NCBI GenBank assembly: GCA_964016875.1
Contig: OZ024720.1
Span: 23,687,742 to 23,751,741 of the forward strand
DNA from: Fallopia convolvulus
Lineage: Eukaryota; Streptophyta; Magnoliopsida; Caryophyllales; Polygonaceae
DNA: 64,000 nucleotides
Direction: 5' to 3'
Position numbers and translations under genes: made by a program. Of the stretch, positions 12,330 through 23,308 are shown piece after piece (the stretch's first letter is position 1; every line of letters starts with the position of its first letter). The notes under the pieces were generated by a model that searched no databases, had not been told where the DNA came from, and saw nothing but the letters and a program-made list of their open reading frames with translations.

Positions 12330-12633
12330 GGTGTAAAATTAAAGCATATGGGCATTTCCTATACGATGACGACATAACGTCATGGTCAAAGTCAAACTCC
12401 AGGCTAGGAGGGGGGCTGACTGACACGTGTACGTGGTGAGGCCCTCTTCCATTTTTACCTGATCAAATTCTGCAATATTCGTCTGTCTCAACTCTGCTCT
12501 ATCTATAAAAAGAACAATTAAATGGTTATCCTTCTTCGTCCCTTCGTGAGGCATTTGGGTGAAATTTTGTGTTCAGTGCTTCATCTTCTGCGTATTTACA
12601 ATGGCTCCTTCTCAGCGTCCCGTTGACACAAAA
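12330..12633 (+). promoter_or_regulatory. Orphan promoter plus 5' UTR and first coding fragment
   Basis: In order: an ACGTCA/TGACG-type site near 12,377, clustered W-box-like GGTCAAAGTCAA near 12,384, a G-box-like ACACGTGTACGTGG near 12,424, a TATA box CTATAAAAAG at 12,503, and an ATG at 12,601 opening a reading frame MAPSQRPVDTK. The spacing TATA-to-ATG of about 95 bp suits a plant gene. The frame then runs into AT-rich DNA without a domain, so only a 5' gene end survives beside the pararetrovirus. The original gene is not identifiable. Confidence 0.4.
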
Positions 12634-13118
12634 GTACTTTCTGAAATTTATTTCAATTTTACACTCAATTTAAGTTAAATTATCAAATCTACTCAAAAAT
12701 GTTAAACTTTTACAAATATATCCAAACTAAATCGTTTTATAAATTTAATGACTTTAAATGGTACTAACTACCATAATCTACTAGTTATAGCATGAATAAA
12801 CTATTTTCTATGAACACAAGCCCACATGCTCCGTAATTAAAGAAATTTATAAATTAAAGAGGTTCGACCGTTAACTGAGCGTAGTATCTCTGGACCTCCG
12901 GTGTTCCTGTATCTTTCGGATTTCTAGGGGTTGCTAATCCTCAACCAGGATTCCCTTAGCTCAAGCACAACACAGATCTGTTTCGTTTCCTACCTCAGAC
13001 CGTAGTCTGTAACTTAAAATCTCTCAATTTTAGTAGATGAAGGATTTGTATTCAAGAAAGAGATTTATTCAAGTCATAGTTTTCGATTAAGTAGTTTTCC
13101 CTTACTTAAAAACAAACT

Positions 13119-13124
13119 TTTATT
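13119..13124 (-). terminator. Pararetroviral poly(A) signal AATAAA
   Basis: AATAAA on the minus strand lies about 195 bp downstream of the TATA box at 13,317. In caulimovirids the signal sits shortly after the transcription start, giving a terminally redundant genomic RNA, so this spacing fits. Confidence 0.55.
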
Positions 13125-13316
13125 GAATTTGAAAGGATTACAAGTACACAAACACACTGAAAACACTCAAACTAGAAAGATTCATAGAAAGATTTGAACT
13201 CTTAGAGTGAGGGAACACCGCTTCACTTTCAAGTTCAAAGCTTTCTCTATCTCTTTCTCTAGATTCAGACTTTGTTTTCTAATTTTCGGTGCCCTTCCTT
13301 CAGCTTACAAGGGCCT

Positions 13317-13324
13317 TATTTATA
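13317..13324 (-). promoter_or_regulatory. Pararetroviral TATA box (pregenomic RNA promoter)
   Basis: TATAAATA on the minus strand in the context GGCTCTATAAATAAGGCCC, followed by CTTGTAAGCTGAAGG, resembles the promoter context of CaMV-like pregenomic RNA promoters. An ACGTGG box lies about 200 bp upstream near 13,520. Confidence 0.6.
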
Positions 13325-13599
13325 GAGCCTTGGAGAGCATTGGATGCTCTATCAATGCTCTTTACAATTTACTACCGACAAAGTCTCAGGGAATCCACTC
13401 ACATGGCAAACAGTGTCACCACTCTGAAAAGAAAAAGCACAAATAGTGCCCATCACTTTGAAAAGAAAAAGCACACTGAACAGTAATAAAAAAAAACACT
13501 AAAGAGATTCCTTATGGTGGTCCACGTGGCTAGGCATCATAATGTGGTTTTTGATGGTTAATAATCCATGCAATATTCGATGTTGTACATGCCTTCTTC

Positions 13600-14465
13600 T
13601 CCAACATTATCCTCCCAACCTGCGACAGCATCTTCATCTAAGTCGAGCTCTAATTGCTTCATCAAAATTTCTGAATATTCTGGATCCCAATCCATAAGCT
13701 TATCCCATATAAAGTCTTGACCTTTGGGCGATAAATATCTCCCAAATTCTATTGCTGATAAGTAATCCTGGATTGAATCAGATGACTCTATTGCTTCTGA
13801 AAAATATCATTGAAGCTCCTTCGGAAGTATAACAGTGGTGAATTCTACTTTGAATATCAACATGTCGGTTTTTTGATAATGCTTGATGTATTCATAGATG
13901 TAGAAAAGTCCCATAGCTCTGGCTTGGCATTTTTTAGGACTGGTTGCCTTATTGTTATTGGATCTGCAGAAAACTGGTCTATAACAAACCTAATCAAGTA
14001 GTGAGGTGCTCTTGATTTTCCACCTTCTGTCTCCATGTTTGCTCCGTGCACAAAACAAATTAGCTTATCGTCTATCCTGGATTGCTTAACTCTGTTGAAC
14101 ACATAATTCTGAAACTTGGTGAAATGTTTTCTGATTAGACTCCATTTATAAGGAAATTTTTCATATATGCCGCTACACATTCCATAATCTCATGCCTTTA
14201 ATATTCCCATATCTTCAGAAGGATTACCAGGAAGGTTTATTCCTCCAATTCCAGAATTATCACGAAAGAGAACTAGAGTTCCCCATTCTTCCCAAATATC
14301 ATAGTACGGACACCTATCCCTGCTCATCATGTAAGAATACCATTGTGGAAACTCTTTATACTTCCAATAACCCTTCAACATTTCTTGGAGCTCCCAAGGG
14401 AGCTGAAGTATTTTATTGGTTATTTCCAATTCTAACACTCGCAAGGTCATCAAATGGTTCACCAA
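13600..14465 (-). pseudogene. Pararetroviral region downstream of RNase H, function unassigned
   Basis: Open segments at 14,465-14,190 and 14,180-13,857 follow the RNase H region in the same sense and are separated by a single stop near 14,190; a stop-ridden continuation runs to about 13,600. The first segment includes PYYDIWEEWGTLVLF, the second SRAPHYLIRF. Position would suit a C-terminal polyprotein part or a transactivator-type protein, but I do not recognise a diagnostic motif. Confidence 0.45.
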
Positions 14466-14568
14466 TTGATACCCATAACGACACCTACTCTTACTAACTT
14501 ATTCCATTATTGAAATTTTAAACTGATTGGGAGGTGACACCCATCCCTTGTGTTACATTTCTTTCTCC

Positions 14569-16612
14569 TCAAGTTCCCGCCTCTCTGCGTTTGATGGACG
14601 CTGAGATAGGGAATTGTGGACTATTTCTTCCATTTCTTCTGGAGAGAAATTCTCGTATCCATAATCGTGATACATTCTTAAAATTGGTAGTGGAGGTGGT
14701 ACTCTGTTCTCCATTCTTCTCACTTGCAAGTTCTCGTGTCAAGCTGTCTACTAATGAGTTCTTTGATCCCTGCACATGTCCAATATTGGAAAACTGGTTA
14801 AGGGCTAATTGTCAGCGCAAGAGCCTCCCTTGCGCTTTCATATTATCCAAATTATTATGGATAAATCCCAATATTCCTTTACAATCAGTTCCCACTGTAA
14901 AGGGTTTTGGAGCAAGAAAATTTATGAATTTATTAATTTCTCTTAAGATAGCAAGAATCTCCTTCTCCATTACAATGTAATTACATTCGGCTTTGTTGAA
15001 ACTTCCATTGTTGTACCTACAAAGCTTGTTATCTTTCTTTAATTTCAAAACAGCACCCCAATGATAATTACTAGCATCAGTTTTAAGAACAAGTTCATCC
15101 TCCTCATTGGGTAGAGTTAATACTGGCAAATTCATGCAACATTTTTTAAGTTCTTGGACTACCTTTGTATCCTGATTAGTCTAGTTCCAAACCTCTTCTT
15201 TTTTCAACTTGACTTGCACGGGTTTTCTTAATTTAGCCAATGTTTTTATAAAATCAAAGGCATAAGTAAGACATCCTAAAAATCTTTCTAATTGCTTCCT
15301 ATCCTCTATTTTATCAGGAAATTTTACTATCTTTTCTAGGATATGATCTTGTAATATTATTTGTCCGGCTTTAATCCTCAACCCAAGAAATTCAATTTCT
15401 AGCATAACATAAATACATTTTTTTTGTCCTAATATGATGCCATGATTAACACATTCTTGAGTTATAGCCCTAAGGTCGTGCATATGTTGTTCTAATGTTT
15501 TGGAAAATATTAAGATATCATCAATGTAGACAAGACAACAATGCTTAAGATTCTTAAAGATTTTATCCATTCTCCTTTGAAATATTTGTGGTGCATTTTT
15601 TAGACCAAATGGCATAACTATCCATTCATAATGACCTTGTGGTGCACTAAAAGTTGTTAATGGTACATTGTCTTCTTCCATCTTAATTTGCCAATATCCA
15701 CTTTTATAGTCCATTTTAGAGAACCATGTGGCTCCCTGTATTCTATTAAATATAATTGTTTTATAGGGATATAATATCCATCAAAGACAGTATTATCATT
15801 TTATTTCTTATAATTGATAACCATCCTAGCCTTTCCTCTCTTTTCTTCAGCATGATTTCTAACCATAAAAGCAAGGCTAGAATGAGGACTTTTACTTTCT
15901 CTAATTAAACCCTTTTTTAGTAAATCATCAATTTGTTCCTTAAATTCTTGTTGGTCTTTAAAGGTGTAGACCATCTGTTTTACTCTAATAACAGTCTTAG
16001 GATCTATTAATTCTATCTTAACAAATGACTTATCTTTATCCAAAACTTTAAAGGGTCTTCAGAGTATAACACTCTACACAAATCCTTTTGTTGACTAATA
16101 ATTTGTTCTTTTATAGTTATCTCATCTATTAGTAGTGCAAATTCTCTTTGTGTAGGAATAATATGCTCCTCACCACGCTTATTGCGCGTGAATTCAATCT
16201 TTTGATGCGTATAGGGTAACTCTCCATTAATAATAAAAATCATTTTATTTAAACTTTGGGTACATGGAGAATATAACCTTTGAAAATTATTTCCTAATAT
16301 CATGTCATGAGATATTTGTTCCATAGCCCATAATATAGGAATTATACATGGGTAACCCCCTAGCATAATTGGTAGATCTAGAATGACTTCTGAGTGAGTC
16401 ATGATACTATTATCAGCTATTCTTACCTGAATAGGTTTGGATGCTGATTTACACATAAAGTCTGGGAATAAAGATTTATTTCCAAAACACACAGAACATC
16501 CACTATCTACGAAAGCACATAATTCATAATCATTAAATCCTTCAATGCATATAGTTATAATGATGTAGATGCTATTTGGGTTAGTGACTCTCATGAACGT
16601 TTCTATCTGCAT
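14569..16612 (-). pseudogene. Pararetroviral protease - reverse transcriptase - RNase H polyprotein (broken)
   Basis: The protease part (16,612-16,013) shows the active-site tripeptide as DSG in FVDSGCSVCFG. The RT part (16,043-15,181) contains MVINYKK, YWQIKMEE, MPFGLKNAP and the catalytic YIDDILIFS box near 15,520, which is intact. RNase H (15,135-14,569) has KTDASNYHWG and later SLTREL. Breaks include a frame change between protease and RT near 16,030, one between 15,801 and 15,714, another near 15,180, and a TGA in place of a Trp codon near 14,810. Protease matures the polyprotein; RT and RNase H copy pregenomic RNA. Confidence 0.8.
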
Positions 16613-17649
16613 ATTTGATTCATCATCTCCTTCATAGACAGGTTCATAGTTTTTGTTTTGAACCCTATTAACCTTTTATCAGCTCTAGAAGTAGACGCTT
16701 CTCCTGGTGCTGTTGAAAGAAATGTGGGGTTTGAGCTAGTGCTAGAACTAGAACTGGAAACTGATGTTGATCCTAGATCTATACTATGTCTAGCTGGTTC
16801 ATGAAGTGTTCTTCCAAGGCTTTTAAGTTCTAACTTCGTCTTTAATACTGCTAGAAGACTAGCAATATCTTCATCTACTCGGAATGGACTCTCTTCATTA
16901 ACACTTCTAATTGAAGGGGATAATTGGTTCCTCTGAGCAAGATTAAGACTAGGATTGAACCTAGAACTTTGACTTCTAGAAAGACTCCTGTTTCTTATTA
17001 AACTTGTTGGAGGTTGTGAGGTTGTATGGATTTTTCCTTCCTCGTCAATTGTTAAAACCTTTTCATGCTTAGTGGTTGAAGGGTTTTCAAAGGCATTTAC
17101 CCAAACCGTTTTTAAATTAATTTGCTTCGGCTTTACCTTAACGGGTACTACTAATAGTCCTGGTCCACTAATCTCATATTTATCAACTTCTACCATCTGG
17201 GTTATAAGTGGAGGATTGGTGGTATTTTCTAACTTATATACTACCTTCCACTTTAACTGTAGAGGACAAGTTCCCTTATGCATATTAATCCCTTCAGTTA
17301 ACAGTTTTAACGATAAAAACTTAGATGCAAATTGGTCTTCTAAACTAACATAATAGTTTGGCCTGCATATCCAAGACACTGGTCCTTGACTCAAGTTACA
17401 CACTACTCCACTAATAGTTTGGTCACTAAATTTCTTGTGCCTAGTGTCACAAACAAAGTTAATGCAATGCACATTTTTACCAAAGTCTTGTAGAGGAGTG
17501 AAGAATATTTGGATTCTGCACACATAAATATATTTGTACTTTTTGTCCTTGTTGTGCTTTTGAATATTTTTCCAATTAATTAGGTTGATTTCAGTAGCTT
17601 GATTTTCGTTATTTTTTATTATTATATCTCCTAGCATTTCTTCGCACAC
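16603..17649 (-). pseudogene. Pararetroviral movement-protein region
   Basis: A 348-codon open segment follows the coat region. It has features compatible with the 30K movement-protein superfamily, including IQIFFTPL and SGVVCNLSQGPVSW in its first third, and a Ser-rich linker (SSSSSSTSS) near its end. Movement proteins enlarge plasmodesmata for cell-to-cell spread. The join to the upstream coat frame is disrupted near 17,700. Assignment rests on position and motif memory. Confidence 0.6.
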
Positions 17650-17706
17650 GAATTTAGAGAATGCTGGGAAGAAATGTCTCTTGAAGAACTGTTCTTTAGC
17701 GATAAC

Positions 17707-19335
17707 CTAGAATTCGACCCTTGATTTTCGCATGCTTTCTATTTGTTCTTCATCTATGGATGATTCTGCTTCTTGGAGTTGAGCTAGAGTGGTCATTTCT
17801 CCACCTGAATCGAAGGTTTCTTCGGTGAAATTTGAAAAATCTATTTCCTCTCCACGCATCATCTTATTAACTTCCTCATAATCCGAATCCTCACCTTCTT
17901 CTTCCTCATCTACTTCAACAACTCCTTTGTTGTTGCTTAAAGCTAATTCAATAGCTTCGTCCTCAGATATTTCAATGTAATCCATACTTTCTAGTTCTTC
18001 TGCTAACTTATTGTTTTTCCTAGATTTGCATTCATTAGCATAATGCCCCATTTCTCCACATGCCCAACACTTGTAATTTCTTTTCTTTTCAGGGCAGTAA
18101 GAAGCTTTCCTAAAAGACCTTCTTTTCTTAGTAAAAGATTTCTTATAATATTTTTTGTGATATTTCTCTCCTCTTTGCTTGTTGAAGCTTTTCTTTCTGT
18201 AATTTTTTCTTCTTTGATTATATCTTCTATCACACCCCCATTCATTTGGTAAATCCCAACATGGTAGAAATTGTCTTTTCATTTGTTGTGTTCCCTTTAC
18301 TTCTCGACATTTCTTTTCTACCCATCTTTTTATGAATTTTGTTCTATTACCCAAAGTATCTCTAGAATTATACCTACTTTTCCATTCATGGTATCCATCA
18401 CTAATTTCTTCATTAATAGGTTTTGGGAGTTTGTGAAAGAGCATTTGAAGATTAGTTTGGTTCTCTCCTATCTTATAATAATAATGTTCAAATTTAGAGA
18501 GATAGTTATCCAAATATCTCATATTACAGATTTCAAGAGTGTTTAATTTTGTTTATGGCTTCAGATAGTTATCCAAATATCTCATATTTTTTTGTCAATT
18601 TCATCTCTTTCTCCAACAAACTCTTCGTCTATGGCTTCACATAGTGTGGTAAACATTTCAACTGGAGATTCTTTTGTTCTAAGACTTTCTTTATATTCTT
18701 CAGGTATTCCTTCATACCAATCAGCTACTATACCATACAGACTGTGTTCTATGTAATTTAAAAAATTTAAGGATCTCCAAATTGTAATTAGGTTTAAAAC
18801 ACTCATCATACTTTTCTTCCAGAAATCTAATACTTCTTCTCGTCTTCTTACGCCATCTAGATTTAGCTTTTATCCAGTTTCACTTATTGGTTCTAAAGTG
18901 AGTTCTTTTTTATTAGGTCGATGATTGGGCATAATCCTTACTCCAAATCTAGCCGTTTTTTTCTAAAAACTCTTTAGGTTTAACATTGGGCCTTTGATAG
19001 CTACATGATCCCTCTTCATATTTTTTATAGTATGATCCGTTTGCCTCATTTGTTTTTTCTAACATTATAGGTGTTATCTCTTCCTCAACTTCATTAAAAT
19101 CTAACACTTTTTTACCAACAATTTTATCTACTCTTCTTTTGACTTCGCTAATGGGTATTGTTTCCATATCTTTTAATTTTATTAATATCATTTGTTGATA
19201 CATCTCTTCTTCTTCAGTACCATATTCAGATTCTTCGCTACTCGGTATACCAGATTCTTCCATGATATTTTCTAGTAACTTAGAGTTATTCTCTATTTCA
19301 TGATTCTTCATCTTCAGGTTCGGTTTTCTTTTCAA
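17707..19335 (-). pseudogene. Pararetroviral coat-protein region with CCHC zinc knuckle
   Basis: Three segments (19,335-18,949; 18,809-18,582; 18,522-17,707) make up the region and are in different frames. The first is acidic (SSEESEYGTEEEE). The last has a Lys/Arg-rich block, then the knuckle CWACGEMGHYANEC (C-X2-C-X4-H-X4-C) near 18,034-18,075, then an acidic tail (VDEEEEGEDSDYEE). This is the usual arrangement of caulimovirid capsid proteins. Confidence 0.75.
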
Positions 19336-19737
19336 TTTTTAAGTTGGGGACTGAGAACGTCTTTAATGGGTTTTGATTTTAAAAAGGATACTTATGTGGA
19401 AACTCAGTCGATCTTTTACCTACTATTGTTTTAGTAATAGCACCTTGGTGTCTAATTTCGTTAGTAAGTGCAACTGTGCAACAACAATTTTTTGGTTTTC
19501 TTCTAGGTGGATTCGTTGGACTAAAGTAAGTTCTTTAATTTTTTGGATTTTCTCACTTAATCTGTAAATACAACTTTTTAATTCTGCGATGTCGTCGACA
19601 ATGGTGTTTAGTATAGCTTCATAATGTTTTTCGCCAATTTTTAGATGTTTAATATGTCGAGATTCTCGATTAGGACATTTATCGGAAGTTTTCAGCTTGT
19701 CGACTTGATAATTTGTCGTCTATAATAGTGCCTAGTA

Positions 19738-19751
19738 TGGCTCTGATACCA
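19738..19751 (-). promoter_or_regulatory. Pararetroviral primer-binding site for initiator tRNA-Met
   Basis: The minus strand reads TGGTATCAGAGCCA, complementary to the 3' end of plant initiator tRNA-Met and the conventional first position of caulimovirid genomes. It lies upstream of the coat region, in the expected place and orientation. Confidence 0.85.
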
Positions 19752-19984
19752 AATTACAGGACCTAGATTAAATTAAGCGGTACTAAGATAAACTAAGAAA
19801 AAAGATATTTGATAAAGCTAATATTTTTAAATCTAAGGATATTTTTTATAACTTACTGATTAATTTTATAATTATCTAAGAATAACGGGAATGAAATATA
19901 GATACTACAAATAAAAGGGAAAAACTGTAATTAACAAAAATAAAAACCGGGCCGCTGAGCAAAAAGTGTTGGGCCGCTGAGCAC

Positions 19985-20625
19985 ACATTGAGCCAGGGAC
20001 GTAATCAGGTTTTTCTAGTCAATAAATTTTTCCAATATAGCTAATGTATATTTTGAGAAAGATGTAAAAATATAAATATAAATTTAGATAAAAAAGAGAA
20101 CATATTTTATAAAAAAGGGATTAAAGTATTTCAAAATACAATTATATTAAGAAAACAAGAATTTATAATGACAACTTATATAATTATGAATTATGTTTCA
20201 GAATACATTTAAGTTAAGAAAATAAAAATATTTTAAAATAAAAATTAATTAAATCTATAAATATTAAAAGCTCGTAACTAAAAAAATAAAATTCAAACTA
20301 AAGCCCTCGTGCTAATATGAATTGTATGATTCTAGATATCCCAGTAATAACTTCTTGTTTCAAAGTTTTCGGATTCAATCGCATTATGAAAGTAGGAAGT
20401 TTAGCAAAAGATAAAAGCATAAGTAGTAAATGACTTGTTAGAAGTGGTTTGTATACGTCAAATCTTCAAATGTTCACAACTTTTTGCTCAGATGTCATAA
20501 TGGAGCTTATAATATATTAAATCGAAGCTATTGACAAGAGGAACATATATACGGAAAAAAAAATTGGATTGAGGAAGAGGCATGACCCTCACCTGCCCCC
20601 AAATAGCTCCGCCCTTGAACCGAGT
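19985..20625. mobile_element. Possible non-autonomous repeat with GGAGC/GCTCC-type inverted ends
   Basis: GAGCCAGGGACG near 19,990 and AGCTCCGCCCTTGA near 20,605 face each other across AT-rich DNA, as in common dicot interspersed repeats; a similar motif pair occurs at 10.9-11.9 kb. No coding sequence. Limits and class are uncertain. Confidence 0.3.
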
Positions 20626-20815
20626 CCCAACATATAGTTGTTAACTTATTATACATTTGTTCTGAAATAGTTTGATTAACCATGGTTTCGTTTAGTAAAA
20701 ATCATAAATTATAATTGTATTATTAATCACAATTAACTAAAGCTCGATTGACTATTTTTATGTTTGATTTTCATATATTATTATAATCTAAAATTAAATA
20801 AATGATTAATAATCG

Positions 20816-20863
20816 TGTTTTGAATATGTAATTGAGTTAGAACTCAATTACATATTCAAAACA
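20816..20863. repeat. Perfect 23-bp inverted repeat (palindrome)
   Basis: Arms 20,816-20,838 and 20,841-20,863 are exact reverse complements around a 2-base loop (AG). The arm begins TGTTTTGAATATGTAATTGA. Confidence 0.9.
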
Positions 20864-20918
20864 TGCACTAGTTTTACGTGTTTTGGTAGCTAATGTAAGT
20901 ATTTGCTAGTTTTGTTTA

Positions 20919-21172
20919 CTACTCTATTTGTCCTTGAAAGACTATTCAGTATTTTTTCGATTGTACCGAAAAATTTGTTCACCTTTTTATCTTTTCTTTT
21001 ATATTAATTTTTTTTATAATATTACTCTCATCCGATCTCACATTTTACTCACATTATTCAATAAAAATTTAATCTTTTTTAGTAATCTATTAGTTACTTT
21101 TTAATTTCTCTCATCTTCTTAATAAATATGAAACTTGTCTTTTTGAATGATCTTTATAGCACGGAGGGAATA
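20919..21172. mobile_element. Stowaway-like MITE (degenerate)
   Basis: Starts ACTCTATTTGTCCTTGAAAG and ends GCACGGAGGGAATA, which is the inverted CTCCNTTCGTGC-type terminus of mariner MITEs. The interior is AT-rich. Confidence 0.5.
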
Positions 21173-21184
21173 TGTGAATTATAC

Positions 21185-23308
21185 GGACGGGGAACGCTCT
21201 GGTACAATAGATATTGTGGTGTAAACGTGTGGTTATAGATATACCGTTGGATTGTAATAAATCAGTGGTTGTTAATTAAGGTGCATATTAAGCTATATGG
21301 AGTTGTTATGGATAATTAAAACAACGATGATTTGAAAAAGGAAATTAAAAGATATGGACGATAATTGTGGGAGAATAGTCGTTGAAAAGAATTAGAAAAA
21401 GGATGAAAATCTTTGAATTTTAAATTTGGAAGTTGCTAAATTTAAGGGATTGTGAAATTAAAAAAAAATCCCACGTTTTTTATATATGGCAGTTGCATGA
21501 TTTTAGGGATTGAATATCTATTAGTCGACATTTGAAAAACATAATATGATTGTTTGAATAATTATAGAATCGTATAATATTTATAGCCGAGGTTTGAATA
21601 ACTCATTTTGATTGTTTGAAAAATTATATAATCATAAAAAATTTATAGTCGAGGTTTGAATAACTCAATATGATTGTTTGAATAACTCGGTTTAACACAT
21701 GTGATAACACAATTTTTTTTATACAATTACATTTCATATATGGATACAATAATATCAATATGAATAACTAAATAAAAGTAGTTGAAAAACAACATTGTTC
21801 ATCTTGAATAACTAAACTTATTCAATGGTTTTCACTAGTATTATTAGAATGTATTGACATAAATAATGTATACTATTGAATAACACTTACAATGCTTCTG
21901 AAAAACAATCTTTAATATTGTGAAAAATATGTGATTCTTTGTATTTTACGATATCAATAATCATTACACTGTTTTTGAAATAACAATTACAATGCTTATG
22001 AATTACACTGTTTTTGAAAAATACTATTGGGGCGAGGTAAAATTCATCAACATTATCATCATTTGGAACATGTTCCTTGGTGCAAAGTCTTTTAAATAGG
22101 ACTTTGGTGCGCTTTGACTTTTCTCCAATGTCCAACTGTTGATCATTATCACCTGTTCCATTTGAAAACTCGCTTAAACACAAATGATATCAGTGTTGCA
22201 AAACCATACCATCTAAAGTGAAAAAGTATATTGTGAGACTTGAAAAACAATTGCAAAACTGTCATACACATATCATCAGTGTTGCAAAACCATACCATCC
22301 AAAGTGAAAAAGTATATTGTGAGACTTGAAAAACAATTGCAAAATTGTCATACACATATCACTATTGCAAAACCATCCTATCCAAATTGAAAAACACTCG
22401 TTTCATATGCTTATCCAGTTAATCCTTACTATTGAAAAACCATAGTATTTATTGTGAATAATATTGATCATTATCGCATGTCGGACATACAAAAAACAAA
22501 ATACGTATATATGAATAACAAAGCATGAATATATGAAAAACATACCACACATGTATGAAAAACATTTAATCGTGGAAAACCAAATTAAATCTAAGAAATC
22601 TACTATACTGAATTGCTAGAATGAAAATCAATATCACAAAAAGACGAAAATAATCAAAATACTCATTCGAATTGAATTCAACACGACACATAGCCGAATT
22701 AAAAAACTACCTTTCTCTATCAATCGATCCTCTTCTTTGATCATAATGCACCACAACAACCGATTCGCAAATTAAAACAAGACTACAAAACAAGAACACA
22801 AGAGATGCAACCAATCAATCTACATTCATCAAACTAAAAACCTAATTTTGCATTCATGCAATATGAACTAAAAATTGAAAAAACAGGGTCGGAAACGACA
22901 ATAATACCGATTTCTATCGAAATAGAAAATCAAAACTGAATCTTCACTTACCAATTTGTGAAAAATAGCCAAGGTTTGTAGATGTTTTCGCCATTGTTCT
23001 TCGTCTGCTCCCAAAATGTCAACGAGAAAGAGAGAGAGAAATAAATTATATTAGGAGAGATAAGACACTTCTTGAGGAAAGAATAACGCTATTACCTAAA
23101 ATCAAGGTATTTTACCCAAAACAAAAAATATTAATTGATTTTAATCTTTATTAAACGGATTCAGTGAATCACCCCTATCAAAGCTTTTTGCACCCCTTTT
23201 TCATTAAATCCTCACCATCCATTTATTCCAATCTGACGAATGTCAATTAACCACATGCTTGCACTCTAATAGGGGTTTTCACTAGAGCATTATTCTATAC
23301 GGACTACA
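21185..23308. mobile_element. Long-inverted-repeat element with TTGAATAAC/TTGAAAAAC motif array
   Basis: The left flank (GCTCTGGTACAATAGATATT near 21,198) and the reverse complement of the right flank (GCTCTAGTGAAAACCCCTAT near 23,290) align with interruptions for about 100 bp. The interior repeats TTGAATAAC and TTGAAAAAC many times and holds a near-perfect tandem duplication of about 84 bp (22,182-22,350) that includes GTTGCAAAACCATACCATC. No transposase is seen. Limits approximate. Confidence 0.4.

Larger units (their letters stand above)
12640..19760 (-). mobile_element. Endogenous pararetrovirus (Caulimoviridae), near full genome, inactivated
   Basis: In minus-strand order: a tRNA-Met-type primer-binding site, coat-protein region with CCHC knuckle, movement protein, protease, reverse transcriptase, RNase H, a further unassigned region, then a promoter and poly(A) signal. 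The gene order coat-movement-protease-RT resembles cavemo-/solendovirus-type genomes more than petuviruses, by memory of those genera. No LTRs or integrase are present, which separates it from Ty3/gypsy elements. Frames are broken at many points. The exact integration junctions are not clear; the left edge is near the orphan promoter and the right edge may extend past 19,760 into leader sequence. Confidence 0.8.

Noticed and set aside
19738..19751. tRNA-Met gene
   Set aside because: Only 14 bases complement the tRNA end; no cloverleaf around it. It is a primer-binding site.
12640..19760. LTR retrotransposon (Ty3/gypsy)
   Set aside because: No LTRs or integrase, and a coat/movement arrangement with CaMV-like promoter spacing; pararetrovirus fits better.
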